Source of the DNA: Guyanagaster necrorhizus
Taxonomy: Eukaryota; Basidiomycota; Agaricomycetes; Agaricales; Physalacriaceae
Length of the DNA stretch: 64,000 bases
Direction of reading: 5' to 3'
Assembly (NCBI RefSeq): GCF_019112545.1
Contig: NW_025064908.1
Coordinates: forward strand, 477,619 to 541,618
Below, piece by piece: positions 1 through 11,916 of this stretch (its first letter is position 1; every line of letters starts with the position of its first letter). The position numbers and the translations under genes are program-made. Under the pieces are notes generated by a model, which was given only the letters and a program-made list of their open reading frames with translations, was not told the origin of the DNA and did no database searches.

Positions 1-852
1 TGTCGCCGACTGCTGGTTATACAGATCATCACTGGAATAGATCACATAGTATTCTCCACGGGATTCAAGTATTCTTTCCCCTTCTTGCGTCAATATCACG
101 ATTCATCACTGGGTCCGAATGACCGGGCGCCGCCTGGTATTCCCCAGCCTATCGTGACGGATGGTACTCACCTTCGCTCTCTTCATCTGGATGTGTTCTA
201 TATTGAAGAGCCCACCATTGGATTTATCAATAGTAGGACTCTCGTTATCAGAACACCTTTTTGGCCTTACTGACGACACTGTTTCAGTCAATGTTGGCAT
301 GCAGTCGTTTTCGTATGCGGAATTTACTTCGCTGGCGCTCGCAAAGGTGTGGTCGAACAAGGCAAAGATTCCGAATACGTTGACGTTGTGGCGCCTGCAT
401 GAAGAACGGACTCGGGAACAAGGAGGGTATGGCAGGCATTTCCAATTTTTGGGTGCGAAGAGGAACAGAGGTATGGATTGAATTCTACTGTTTAGCTTGT
501 GTTGAATTCTGGGTGTCTAGAGAAAATTAGGTTCTTTGTTGCCTGGTTGAATGACGCCGCACTTAGGTATGGAGGTAGACAGGTATGTACTTTTCTTGTG
601 ATCCATTTGCATAGTCGCTAACATGATTTACTAAAACAGATAGACGCTGCGCCTGCGTAAGTGACCTCCTTTCATATCCCCTTCCCACTTACCTGACTGC
701 CAATCAGCAACGACGAAATATTGGCGATTTGGGCAGCTGCGAGGTATGGGGATGCTCATATATCTGAGCTGTCAGATTCCTCTTTCGCGCTACTGACCGC
801 AGAAGAGAAGGCAGACAGAATTATAGATATTATCTTCAGCGATGACTGGTAA
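1..852 (+). CDS. 3' end of an unrecognised protein gene (partial)
   Basis: The gene runs in from outside the window. I could follow its last exons: an exon ending at 592, a 47-nt intron (593-639), a 17-nt mini-exon (640-656), an intron at 657-707, and a last exon at 708-852 ending in TAA. The last exon reads NDEILAIWAAARYGDAHISE and then an acidic, helix-like tail that ends FSDDW. An earlier in-frame stretch around 310-475 (from FSYAEFTSL to RTREQGGYGR) is probably another exon. No family was recognised, and no signal peptide or membrane segment is visible in the part present. The coding call rests on clean GT-AG introns that keep one reading frame. The gene lies on the same strand as the channel gene that follows. 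Confidence 0.5.
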
Positions 853-1217
853 ATACATCTCTGTAGATAAAAATTGGTTTCGCTATGTACCGCTATGGGT
901 CCAACTACCGGAAGATAAATTAAGTCCAGTGGCAGTGCTACAATAATCACAAGTGCACCATTTGAAACTTGTACTGCGCAATGCACCACCACTTGCACTT
1001 GCACCACCGCATCCACTGGAATTTTGTTGGCCTATTTGTGCTGTGGCGCCCACCTTATTGTTTTCCGGAAGGGTGATTATCGGAGGATGACGTATTCGGA
1101 GCCAGCAACAATCACACAGCACATGACAGGAATGGGGACAATACGGCATGGCAATGCGTAAACTACAAGCAACACTATTCTGCTTCTCTTTTTCTTGTTT
1201 TCTCCTTGGCCTACGTT
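853..1217. other. intergenic spacer
   Basis: This holds the 3' end of the upstream gene and the 5' flank of the channel gene. No clear ORF, repeat or RNA gene was seen. Confidence 0.4.
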
Positions 1218-4200
1218 ATGTCTGTTACTGCAGAGCAGGCAAGCAGCAAAAACACTACCAAGACGTTTATCACGGCGCTGGTCGTCAATGGCGGCCTTCT
1301 TGCGGCTGAAGTTGGATCTTTTCTTATCTTGAAACAGAAATTGGGAAGGATATATAGTCCTCGGACGTACCTTCCACCTCCAGAGTGCGCCGTGCAATCC
1401 TTCGCTCGTTTCCGCTTTTCTGACGTTGTGGATACAGTAAACGAGCACAGGAGCTACCGAAAGGCTTATGGCGATGGGTCCCTGCCCTTATTATGTCGCC
1501 ACCCGAGGATATCGTGAGCCGTAGCGTCTCTTTGCAACGTCCTTGACGCTCATTTCGTTCCCAGATCCACAAGAATGGATTGGACTCGTACGTGCACTGT
1601 TGAACGTAGCTATGTATATGCCTCATATTCCTGCAGATATATGTTTCTTCGCTTCGTCAGGATGCTAATATGGATATTCGCCGTTTTCACATTCGTAACT
1701 ATGGTCACCATCGTTCCGGTCAACGTCGTTGGCGTGCAGTCGTCCAATACGGGCCTAGAGCGCATTAGTTGGTCGAAGTGCGTTGACTCTGCCTGTGATC
1801 ATGGTATATGCTTATCCTCCTTCTCAGTATCAGCAGCGAACAGGACCAAAAGCGCTTTGCCGCGCACATAGTCGTCGTCTATCTTCTGACTTGTAAGAAT
1901 GGTCGGTAAACTTCTTGCCACATGTCCGATTGACGGCGTCCTGCTCTAGTCTTTGTCTTTTACCTCATCCGGCGCGAAATGCTCCATTTTATACACATGC
2001 GACACCAATTTCTTATCAGCAAGTCTCATTCTCGCCTTGCACAGGCACGTACGGTCCTCATCACTTCCGTCCCAAACGAATTGGCAAACGAGCACGACAT
2101 GCGTGAATTCGCGAGTTTCATCCCCGGGGGAGTGGATAGAGTGTGGTTCTATCGCGATAAAAAGATTTTGAACGAGCTCTTCGAGGAACGCCAAGAGCTA
2201 TGTCATAAGCTTGAATCTGCGGAGGCTGATGTCCTGAAGCAAGCGATGAAAGCGTGGCGTGCCAAGCAAGTTGCGCATAAAAAGGCTTTCAAGAGGAAAC
2301 CGAAAGACGAGGAAAGTAAAGAGGATGAGGAGCTAGTATCGTGCCCGCCTTCGCATGAGCTATTGGACGATCTCGTCCCTTTAACGAAACGGCCGACTCA
2401 CAGGACTGGTTTCCTGGGGCTTTTTGGTCATAAAGTCGATACGTTGGATTGGTGCAGAGTTTGTCCTTCCAGATTCATGTCTACGCCTGTAGGTTTTGAC
2501 TTTGATTCCAGGACGAGATTTCACGGTTAAACTCTGCCATCGAGGAAGAACGGGAAAAAGGCGAAGGAAAATTTCTCGGAAGCGCATTTGTGCGATGTAA
2601 CTTGCAGATTGGGGCTCATGTGCTTGCACAGTGCGTCAGCTACCACGAAGTAAGCTGGCTTTTTTGTTCTCAAAACAAATGATTCTTATGGGAAACATAG
2701 CCTCTAACTATGATCGACAAATGGATGGAGGCGCATCCCAAAGATGTCGTGTGGCGCAATCTTGATGATGGCGCCCTTGAGATGCGCGGTCGATATCTCA
2801 CCTCTTGGCTTGCTACTATCGGGCTCATCATCGGCTGGGCGTTTCCTGTGACTTTCATCGGAACGTTGAGTAACATAGATGATCTTTGTGTCAAAGTGCG
2901 GTAAGTGTCCTCAGCAAGTTTGACGACATTCTGTTGAAAAGTTTATCATACTCAGCTGGTTGAGATGGGTGTGCACAGGTACGACTTCCCTGAAAAACTG
3001 GTACGTCAGCAATCCATCTAATATAGCACTATAGCCCCGGATCCCGTACCCGCTCTCATCCAAGGTGTCCTTCCTCCGGCCCTTCTAGCTGGGCTCTTCG
3101 CATTGCTTCCTTTCATTCTACGTGGTGCGTCGTCCAACTCTGTTGATTCACATCACCTAACGCCTGACATCCAGCCCTGGCTTGGTATGAATGTATACCT
3201 CGGTATTCGCTCATATCTGTCAGTGTTTATCGTCGATTTTTCTTATTCCTCTTGATGTAAGCGAACGAGTGTCTCGTTAAGTCAGTGCTTATGAGGCTTA
3301 CTCTCTTAGCCACGGTTTCCTCATTGTAACTCTGAGTTCTGGAATCACAAGTGGTTCGTGATTTTCGTCGACGGTGCCTCACATACTAATATCGTGTCCG
3401 TCTCGTAGCTATCCAAGATGTGAATCAGCGCCTGTCGTCTTGTATACATGACCAGACTGATTTATAATGGCAGATCATCGAGCAGCCTACACAGACAGTA
3501 CAGCAGCTTGCTCAACAACTTCCCGGCGCCTCCATATTCTTCTTGACTTATATGCGTTCGTTCCATCTTCTATCTTTTTATTTATGTACTTGCTGAGGTG
3601 CTCTATGATATTCAGTTGCGCAAGGATTTGCTGGCGCGGGAGGTGCGTTGGCACAGTTGATGCCTCTTGTCATGCACTACATCAGGAAGTGGTTTTTGGG
3701 GCGCACACCAAGACAAGCATTTTCAGTGCGTAGCGTGGTTCCATTTTATCCTTGTGATGCTAGCTTTTGTCTGTTCTTAGGTTACCTTTATGATGCCCTC
3801 GGTTCGGTGCTCTCTCATATGAATGTGTAATTCGTGAACTAATCGTCGACGCAGGTTGATTTCGGTGTTATCCTTCCGAGGCTATCTCTATTAGCGACGA
3901 TTGCGTTCGCTTATAGCGTCTTGAACCCGCTTATTAACGTGATGGCGTTGATCAGTTCGTCCAAGACCTCGCTTTATATTTGTATATGACTGACAACCTA
4001 TTCAGGTTATATCATGTTCTATCTTGCGTTCAAATTCCGTAAGTGAGCCCGTTTGTTATGATGTCGTACAACTATTGATGTTTTTTCAGTCTGTACACAG
4101 GTCTTTGACCAGCCTGATCAATTGGAAACGGGCGGACTGTATTTCCCTATGGCAGTATCGAATCTTTGTGAGCTACTTTTTCTATATGATCACGGTGCTG

Positions 4201-5223
4201 TTGCCGATGAAGTATAAATCTATCAATAGTCGTCGGCTTATATATCCAGCAAATCTGTCTAGCATGTCTATTCTTTTTGAAGGTCTCGGTTACTAGAACA
4301 TCTTCTATCATCGAGGGTGTCCTCATGCTGATCCTCGTGGCGATTACCATTTGTGTTCAAATATACATACATCACAGCTTTGATCGTAAGTTGCGCGAGT
4401 TGTTAAAATTATGCAGCAGTCTAATTCTGCAAAGCTATCACCACGTATCTTCCCATGTCTTTGGCGACGAAGAAAATGGTCAAGCGGTATGAAAAAAAGC
4501 GGCAAGAGAAGGCTGGTATGTCTTCTACGGATATAGAACTAGATTTGTTCAGCCGACAGGGTGAGCCTTTTTGTTGTGTGGCTTCCTGTACCATTGTCTC
4601 ATTATTTCATAGATATGAAAAAGATCAGGAAACGGATGAAGCTGCTACCGAAGACGAAGAACAAGTTCGATACCTTGAAACCCAAGGTCGCGTTCGAGGA
4701 TGAGATGACACCGAAGAGTTCAAAGGAATGGAATTCGAATGAAGACAAAGAAGAAGAAGACGTCCAAATTCACGAGGTAGTTGACATGGCAGAGGCTAGC
4801 GGTGTTGGCCGTCGCGTTTCTCCTGAGCTGGCTCGGCAAGGCTCCAATGTATCCAGGGAGTCGACCACATCCCAGCAATCCAGTAGCAGTGGAAAAACGA
4901 GTGGTTCTGAAAAGTCAGCTCGAACGAAGTCTACGGACAGCCGCCGTCCTATATTAGAGCCTCCGGAGGCTGCTGAAGATGAAGAAAGCGATGACGAAGC
5001 TGACCAGGATGAACATGCGTTCGATCATCCTTCGACGTACGTGGAGCAGCCATGGATATGGATTCCGCACGATGTGCTGGGGTTGAGCAAGGTGCTGGTG
5101 GATGATCTGAAGAAAGCGGGCGTGGAGGCGAGTGATGCAGGTGCTATGATGGACCGGAAGGGGGTGGTTGAGGTTACTAGAAATCCTCCTGATGAAGATT
5201 GGGCGGGCGGTCATGACCGATAG
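1218..5223 (+). CDS. CSC1/OSCA-like (DUF221) osmosensitive calcium-permeable channel
   Basis: This is a multi-exon gene for a CSC1/OSCA/TMEM63-family membrane protein, known as a stress-gated cation channel. The ATG at 1218 starts MSVTAEQASSKNTTKTFITA, which is the usual N-terminus leading into the first membrane helix and IYSPRTYLPPPE. Exon 1 ends at 1391. Exon 2 (1451-1513) gives LWRWVPALIMSPPEDI, followed by IHKNGLD and YMFLRFVRM, all family landmarks. The cytosolic loop is at 1980-2640 (HMRHQFLISKSHSRLAQART, FGHKVDTLDWCR, FLGSAFVRC). The 7TM core is spread over small exons at 2700-4420, including HPKDVVWRNLD, GWAFPVTFIGTLSNID, LPRLSLLATIAFAYSVLNPL and EGVLMLILVAITICVQIYIH. The C-terminal cytosolic tail (4610-5223) is acidic and Ser-rich. 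Introns are about 50 nt and no break was noticed. Family assignment is strong; later exon limits are approximate. Confidence 0.88.
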
Positions 5224-5964
5224 TAGTAGATGAGATGCCTTATTCCCAAGTGTCGATACTATACTGATATGGAATAATCTTACTGTATTATGTACGGATC
5301 AATGTTCTGAGCGACGAGGAGATGCGCACGCTACGGCGATGCAATATTTCGATGAAAACATCGGTGTTTTTCACCACGAGGCCGGTCATTCGAGGACTAT
5401 GTCACTCAATCGCTCTCTGATCCTCACCCTGGACCGCTATTTTCCCCTCGCATTGCAACTTTGGACGATATCTGTAGAGAATATGAAATATGAGGCTCAA
5501 CTGGTACCAGCACTGCATCGATGTAGCTCTAACCGTGGACACGTTGCGGATCATGTCGAACGAGATGGTTTGGAGTCATCCGTCAAGCAAATGGGCCCCG
5601 GGGTGCAGTTTGTCCACCCAGACAATTGGTCCGGGCAAGCGAGAATGAAAAGGAAACACCATATGCACTTTGCAGCAGGAATCAGGATTAAGCTCCCAGA
5701 GTCTTCTTGAGGTCATGGATACAATTGAAGATGCAAAGGCACAGCGATGCAACAGCGCACAGTAGTACTAGTAGATAAATAACTGGTCAACGCCGGGCAC
5801 AGAATACGCCAGACTACAATCCTTCATCTCGCTGTGACATCCTCAGAGGCAAACAAAGACCGTCTCATGGATTTGAAGGAAATGCAGAGACAAATGAATA
5901 CATAAGATCCTCAGTTACAACTGTGCTACTGAACGTAACGTCAAGCGCAATGCTTGCGGCCTCA
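5224..5964. other. convergent intergenic region
   Basis: This lies between the convergent channel and secreted-protein genes and probably holds their 3' UTRs. An open frame of 123 codons (5339-5710, +) has no recognisable domain and no intron context, so I do not call it a gene. Confidence 0.4.
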
Positions 5965-6346
5965 TCATATGTCTGGGACCTCATCATCATCTATCTCCTG
6001 ACATTCTTTATTCTTGGAATTTGTTGAAGAGCCTTGAGTAGGGTTTGTCTGCCCGCCTGAACTTGACCCCCCAGTACCAGCGTTCCCGCCTCCATCTTTT
6101 GTAGAGCCGGAGTTAGCGTTCGATTGTTTGCTTCGAGAGATGAGTCCTTCGAATTGGCGTGACGTCAACCGACTGGACGGCGTGGATGAATGGGATTCTG
6201 CTATTTCCATAGCTTCATCCAATGGTCTTGTACACAAAGTGAAAACATGATTCCCTTCTTGAAAGAAGGAACACTAACCGACATTCACCCAGCAAGAAAT
6301 AGAGGGTGCAGATGATAAAGAACGAGCTGGCAGAAGAAAGGCGCAT
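5965..6346 (-). CDS. small secreted protein, Ser/Gly/Asn-rich
   Basis: Two exons, 6346-6279 and 6226-5965, join across a 52-nt GT-AG intron (6278-6227) to give a 109-residue protein. It starts MRLSSASSFFIICTLYFLLG, a good signal peptide (one basic residue, then a hydrophobic core), followed by ECRPLDEAMEIAESH. The mature part is low-complexity (around NSGSTKDGGGNAGTGGSSSG) and ends in an acidic tail, EIDDDEVPDI. It has few cysteines, so it is not a classic Cys-rich effector. The start is chosen because it gives the signal peptide and sits about 110 nt downstream of a TATA box. No family was recognised. It could be a cell-wall or secreted lineage-specific protein. Confidence 0.6.
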
Positions 6347-6452
6347 GGTGGATGGTAGCAGTTGTGGTAGGTTAAGCACCGGGCTTATGAAGGTTAGGTA
6401 GTAGTGTGTGTAGAGAACCAGCTCTGAGGGTGAGGTAGTCGCATCGGACAAG

Positions 6453-6460
6453 TTTATATA
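6453..6460 (-). promoter_or_regulatory. TATA box of the small secreted protein gene
   Basis: Read on the minus strand this is CTATATAAA, about 110 nt upstream of the ATG at 6346, which would give a 5' UTR of about 80 nt. The neighbouring spacer up to 6860 holds nothing else I can support. Confidence 0.5.
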
Positions 6461-6860
6461 GGGAAGCGAATGCAAGCCAATGCCATTAAATCAACGCGGC
6501 AGATGATCATTTAGTGTCCGCGTATGGTCCAACGCCGCCTAGTAGTTATGTGGAACGACCGCCGAGACGCTGCCAAGAGGACGATGGACCCCGACAAGGC
6601 AGAGATAGCCGACGATTAATTACGGTCTTAACGAAAGGGATGGTCGAACAGCAGCAAGAGCAACCAAGATGGAAACGATGGAATTAGGAAGTTTCTTATT
6701 GCCATCAGAGATCCCTACAGCTTGCTTGCCGCTGGGCAAACTGCTATTGCTGCGCGCATGCCCAGTGATGTACTGGATGTTTTTATTGGACTTATTGGAC
6801 ATTATCGAAGCACAGAAAACACCTAGCTTACGAAGTACTGACTAACAGACAGTCACAGTA

Positions 6861-7212
6861 CTATTCAACGCTCAGATCCAGAAAACGGACGGAGCGAGGA
6901 CCCTCGAGCTCATCTATCAGATCGGCCAAGCACAGGTTAGACTCGAGCTCGTCCTGATCGGCGTCTTCGGTCAAGATGGCCTGATCTATGTCCGTAATCT
7001 TGTGAAGCAGACGGTGAAAAAGAACACTGTGGAATGCCAGCGCGCTTAGTATGGCTAGCTAGAGACCATTAGGCCGGCCACTTGTGAGCGAAAAACCCTA
7101 TAACAACTGTAGACCACTGTGCCTCGGGGATGACGGTGAAATAAATGTATCTTCCGAGTTGTAGGGTGATGATCATGGCCAAGAACAGGCATCTATATTG
7201 GACTACTTGCAT
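6861..7212 (-). CDS. hypothetical small membrane protein
   Basis: The open frame starts MQVVQYRCLFLAMIITLQLG directly at the stop of the Maf-like frame (the stop and this ATG share bases). It runs to WST, and after a plausible 50-nt GT-AG intron continues LAILSALAFHSVLFHRLLHK. An acidic tail ends DLSVE and a stop at 6861. Two hydrophobic stretches suggest membrane segments. No family was recognised. It may be a free-standing gene or the end of a broken longer one; the start is uncertain. Confidence 0.3.
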
Positions 7213-7932
7213 TATACATCCAGAAAATCTGCTTCCTCTTCAACTAAAAGGTCCAAGAGCGGGAAGAAAGATGCAGCTGGAAATCCGACGACATTGTTAT
7301 AATTGCCTTCAATTTTCCGTATTAAGAGGCCGCTGAGTCCCTGAAGAAGGTTATGGGTCGAGCAGTGATAGAGAAGTGCTGAACGATGGACTTGAATCGC
7401 AAATCCGGCTCTGCCTACGCCGTCGCCGTTATCGGCCCAGGCTTCCACGAGATGTTTTGGATTGTCGGCGAAATACACCGGCGAGCGCTCGTCAATGGAT
7501 CTGTCTCCGTTCAATCAGTTATTGGCCATCTCCCGCTGACATGTACACACTTGATGGAATATCCCGGTACTGAGAGGACCGGATGCACATAATAAGGTAT
7601 CTGTGAGCCCAAGAAGGAGCAAGTTTTACTCAAACATGCCGAGACCAACGCCGGTCACCACTTCGCATACACCCCCATTGAGTTCCAGCAGCGTTCGTAG
7701 GTTGTCTTCCTTTAAGGAAGGCTGTTCCAAAAGTTCTGCATTTGGTTTCAGGTAGCACGAAATACGACACGTCTGAGGTCGAAGGTTGGGCATGGGTCAA
7801 AACCACGGTATCCGTGATCTTGGTGGGATCAGAGGAGCGCGATAGGCTAGAGGCGACCTTTCGCGCCAGCAATCACTATGTCCGGAGCGTCGTCTGGGTC
7901 TTGCTCCTAACAAGAACTTCGAGTCGAGGCAC
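7212..7932 (-). pseudogene. Maf-like nucleotide pyrophosphatase, 5'-truncated
   Basis: The C-terminal half of a Maf/septum-formation-family enzyme, which in the family hydrolyses non-canonical NTPs. In order on the minus strand: DPDDAPDI (about 7920), a likely 57-nt intron, ITDTVVLTHAQPSTSD (the DTVV motif), LLEQPSLKEDNLRTLLELNG and VCEVVTGVG. Two introns later come SIDERSPVYFADNPKHLVEA, AGFAIQ, and after another intron LSGLLIRKIEGNYNNVVGFP, ending EEEADFLDV. The order and the motifs xYNNVVGFP and VVTGV are diagnostic. Two defects are seen. The N-terminal half with the family's S-x-x-R-R substrate loop is missing, because upstream DNA belongs to an opposite-strand P4-ATPase fragment. There is also a one-base frame change near 7728 that no intron I could find explains. 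I infer a pseudogene; an unusual intron cannot be excluded. Confidence 0.65.
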
Positions 7933-7956
7933 GTAGAAATAAGAAGGGCACTCACC

Positions 7957-8400
7957 AGTTAGAAACCGCTATTGGTAGGATTTCACTTCCATTGCCTTCA
8001 CTTTCGCTGACATTGTTTTATAGCTATCGGACACAGTACCAACCTAATCGATCGAGAGTTCAATATCATCGTTATTAGGGGCGGAGATAATCGTTCAAGG
8101 CCAGTTTATCTGCAAATAGTTCACGCGGTAGAGGAGTTTTTTCCCGAAAGTAGCATTTCTTGATGAAGGCGAAGCTTTTGTTGGCATATATCTCTTCTAG
8201 GAACGATAATGCATTGCGGAGGGTCGAAACTGGAATATCTTCGATTGTAGGAGCAAAGAATGGCGGACTCGTTCTAGTCATTGATGGTGCAGCAATGGAC
8301 TATGCAAGTACCATCGCTGTTTTTATTTGTGCAAAAATCGTTGGCCGTCAGACTAGTCAAGGATGGCCTCGATGATATGACTGGCGCTATTGGAGATGAG
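7957..8400 (+). pseudogene. P4-ATPase (Dnf-type flippase) fragment
   Basis: A short stretch reads like the P-domain of a fungal phospholipid flippase. It has LETAIA split by a 49-nt GT-AG intron (7975-8023), IGHSTNLIDREFNIIVIRGG, RPVYLQIVHAVEEFFPESS, then ALRRVETGISSIVGAKNG, LVLVIDGAAMDYA and AVRLVKDGLDD...AIGD. The last piece corresponds to the family's VKLVKDG...AIGDGAND region but loses the GAND motif. The pieces sit in different frames (shifts near 8155 and after 8300), stops interrupt them, and the rest of a protein of more than 1,000 residues is absent on both sides. It is a transplanted, decayed fragment and not a gene. Confidence 0.7.
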
Positions 8401-8548
8401 CAAAGGATGTTAGCGTATCCATCTCGAAATGTAATTTCAGTCTTGACAATCAAAATCATTTGAGGGTTCGCGTTTAAGGACTGGGCAGAGAGATGAAAGC
8501 GAAAGTTCAATTTTTGTCAAATTTGCTACGTCTAGCTCCTACCCGAGC

Positions 8549-8851
8549 TTACTTCGTCTCAGGTTCAGGATTCAAGAGCACCTATACGCCCCAATCAGCC
8601 TATATCCACACCGGAAGAGCAAGACACATACCTGCTGACCACCCTGGCCATTCTCCCACTTCTGGTATTTCAAGGATGTAAGCCCCCGTTTTTCGGCGAG
8701 CACACGTTGGTCTTCCTTCAAGGAAGCGCGGAGGGCGCGAGCAGCTATTTCGCTGTACTTGTTGAATCTAAGGTGTAAATATCATTAGGGAAAGCAAGGA
8801 AGAATTCCGTTGCGAGACTCACGAAAAGACGCTACGCCAGGCGTTGCTCAT
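8549..8851 (-). CDS. ATP15: F1F0 ATP synthase subunit epsilon, mitochondrial
   Basis: This is the small epsilon subunit of the F1 central stalk, acting on the matrix side of the mitochondrial inner membrane. Three exons (8851-8823, 8767-8632, 8581-8549) join with intact phases to give 65 residues. They begin MSNAWRSVFSFNKYSEIAAR, continue with LRASLKEDQRVLAEKR and YQKWENGQGGQQ, and end LLNPEPETK. Fungal epsilon subunits are about 60-70 residues and share the AWR...Y..IAAR..R..LK pattern, so length and motifs agree. Introns are 55 and 50 nt. The start codon is the only one giving the family N-terminus. It is divergent from the Rab gene, with 150 bp between start codons. Confidence 0.88.
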
Positions 8852-9001
8852 CGTGAACGGTGTTGGGGAAGGAGGAACTCGGCAATAACCGGAATGTATT
8901 CTTTGAGAAGGCGACACGTGACTGATATGACGAAAGCCGGACTTTGCCGCTGTAGCCAAGCTGCATCATACGGTTACCTTCCTTCCACGATCTGCCCAGC
9001 C
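8852..9001. promoter_or_regulatory. shared divergent promoter (ATP15 / Rab gene)
   Basis: Only 150 bp separate the two start codons, so the promoters of both genes must lie here or overlap the genes. No canonical TATA box was identified. Confidence 0.55.
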
Positions 9002-9973
<972 letters not shown>

Positions 9974-10378
9974 TACCCACGACTCTGTATGGTTATATGT
10001 ATCGTTTTGCTTGTGCTGTATGTAGTATGTATTGTATGTTTTTGTCTCTTCTTTCCGTGAAAAGTTCTTACCTTTTGGCCTTTTTTCAGAGCTTCGAGCA
10101 CTTTCTTTCTGTACAATCACAGCCTAATAATAAACTGGATCGACACATAATGCATCTTCCTGGATTTGGTCTTGGGCTTTTAGTAACAGACGCTAGGTAC
10201 TCGACGGGTTTGAACCTGTTTTTTCTGCGCTCATCGAGAACTTCTATTCACAAGAGGGTTCCCAATAAGCGGATCTTGGTTCATATCTTCACTGTACTTG
10301 AATGATTTTCCCGCCGTCCAGGACTTGGAAACGGATATGAACGGGTAGGGTGGCTTCTTGACTTAGACCAATTCACTG
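9974..10378. other. intergenic, downstream of the Rab gene
   Basis: This is a T-rich 3' flank. An overlapping open frame of 114 codons has no recognisable content. A tRNA-like T-arm word near 10215 does not fold into a tRNA. Confidence 0.4.
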
Positions 10379-10620
10379 CAGAGGCTGGTGCATTTTTGAT
10401 AGCTTCAAATGGGACCTTGAAAGGTTTTAATTTCAGCATCAGTTTTTACGTCCTTGTTTTAAGCGCCGTGAAATGAAAAGTACATCAATTCTATTGTTCC
10501 ATAGGGGGAAAAGTTTTTCATACCGTTTTACTGATGGCCTTTTCAGAACCAAGAAAGGCTTTGCTAAACCAAAACCTTTTAAGGTTTTGTTTTTTACCAT
10601 CTAAAATGCACTAGCCTCTG
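10379..10620. mobile_element. MITE-like element with about 50-bp terminal inverted repeats
   Basis: The left end reads CAGAGGCTGGTGCATTTTT and the right end AAAATGCACTAGCCTCTG. The two arms stay similar inward for about 50 bases, to AAAGGTTTT and AAAACCTTTT. Total length is 242 bp and there is no ORF. The CAGAG start resembles hAT-type ends, but no convincing 8-bp target duplication was seen at the flanks, so the superfamily is open. Confidence 0.6.
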
Positions 10621-11916
10621 CTGTGCTTCCTCCCTGATGGCGTCGATATATTTAATCAAGCATATTATAGAAGCATTATGTGGAGTGTTATTGCGAAAGC
10701 CAGTAAGGGAATGTGAGTTCACTTTTGTGCGTTTCCGTGCCGCATACTAACGATCCCCTTCGTGTGTGCGTAGCGACACCAACTTAACCGATCTTTAGTC
10801 TCGGTATGGGTCGGCAGATGTGTTTTCCGGCTTCGTCTGCAGTTATAATGGATGTTGACACTGTGTGTTGGATGATCTCATATTTATCTAACATAGTACG
10901 GGCACAAGCAGAGGTGTCTTCTCGGTAAGCGTTCGTCACCTCTGCTTGATGACACTCTTGATATGGGTGACTACTGGGCATTGGCCCAGAATTGTCACGG
11001 TCACTGTTGTGTCTTGCGCTGTGATGTTATATATTGACTTGGGTTTAGCTTCATTATTTTGTTCTTACGATGCGCTATAGATGATAGCTACATCGACATA
11101 TCTGGCTTTTACCGCTGGTCCTCCTACCAACCGTATCCCAGCTCGACTTCATTGATGTCCTGAAGAGTGACCACCATGAGCAGGTTTTTAAATTCTTCCG
11201 TGGCCATCCTCGCACCACCTCACCGTTGGTTAATTTGTGAATAGACTTATTTTTACTTGGCTATTCTCACGAATGCCTCTTAGTCCTGACTTCAATATTG
11301 AAAACGCTACCATCTAATACCTCTTCCCGCCAGCCACTATGACGGGAGTCTCCAATTTCACCATTCTCAGTGGCACTTTTGTTGGGCGACGATTAGTAGC
11401 AACGATTGCGGCGTCGAACGCTCATATCTATTACTTGATGCAGGTTCCTCCTCGCCATGACATTCCCGTCCGAGCGCTCACAGAACTCGTTGACAATTGC
11501 ATACTATTCTATCTTGTTGAGAACAACGAAGTCCTTTCTTGGAGGCCTGTCCTCCCATGCAATGCATAATAAATGGAAAAGATCGCCGCAACTTGCGAGA
11601 AACTCGAATAAGGATGTGTAGGTCGAATCTCGATATATTATCGTAAAAATATAATACTGTAAACTGGTATCACTAGTCGAACATGATGCTGAGCCTCTTG
11701 ACTTCTAATCTATCTATCTAAGGCCCCTGGCCAATGTCCAAATGAAAGATAGAAATAACACAGCCTCAGCTCCCTTTTGATAAATTAAATCTGCTTCTCC
11801 CTAGGCTTTAGGAACAATCCGTATATCATACGTCCGCCTGGGTTTATCATGGTGAAACCTATGGATTAATAACATCAACCATACACCAATATAACCTCCC
11901 TCCTCCACCTCCTAAT
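10621..11916. other. intergenic region, no supported gene
   Basis: Short open frames (for example 11339-11569 + and 10981-10784 -) are present, without recognisable domains or splice context. Some may be pieces of decayed genes or of a LINE upstream of the relic that follows. Confidence 0.35.

Noticed and set aside
5339..5710. 123-codon ORF on the plus strand
   Set aside because: No domain, no splice context and odd composition; it lies in the 3' region between convergent genes.
6620..6802. 60-codon ORF on the minus strand, upstream of the secreted protein gene
   Set aside because: It cannot be spliced convincingly to the signal-peptide exon, and a TATA box lies between them.
10195..10235. 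possible tRNA T-arm (GGTTTGAACC)
   Set aside because: Loop size and stem do not fit, and no acceptor, D or anticodon arms could be drawn.
11339..11569. 76-codon ORF in the spacer before the LINE relic
   Set aside because: No recognised family; it may be part of a decayed element but nothing proves it.
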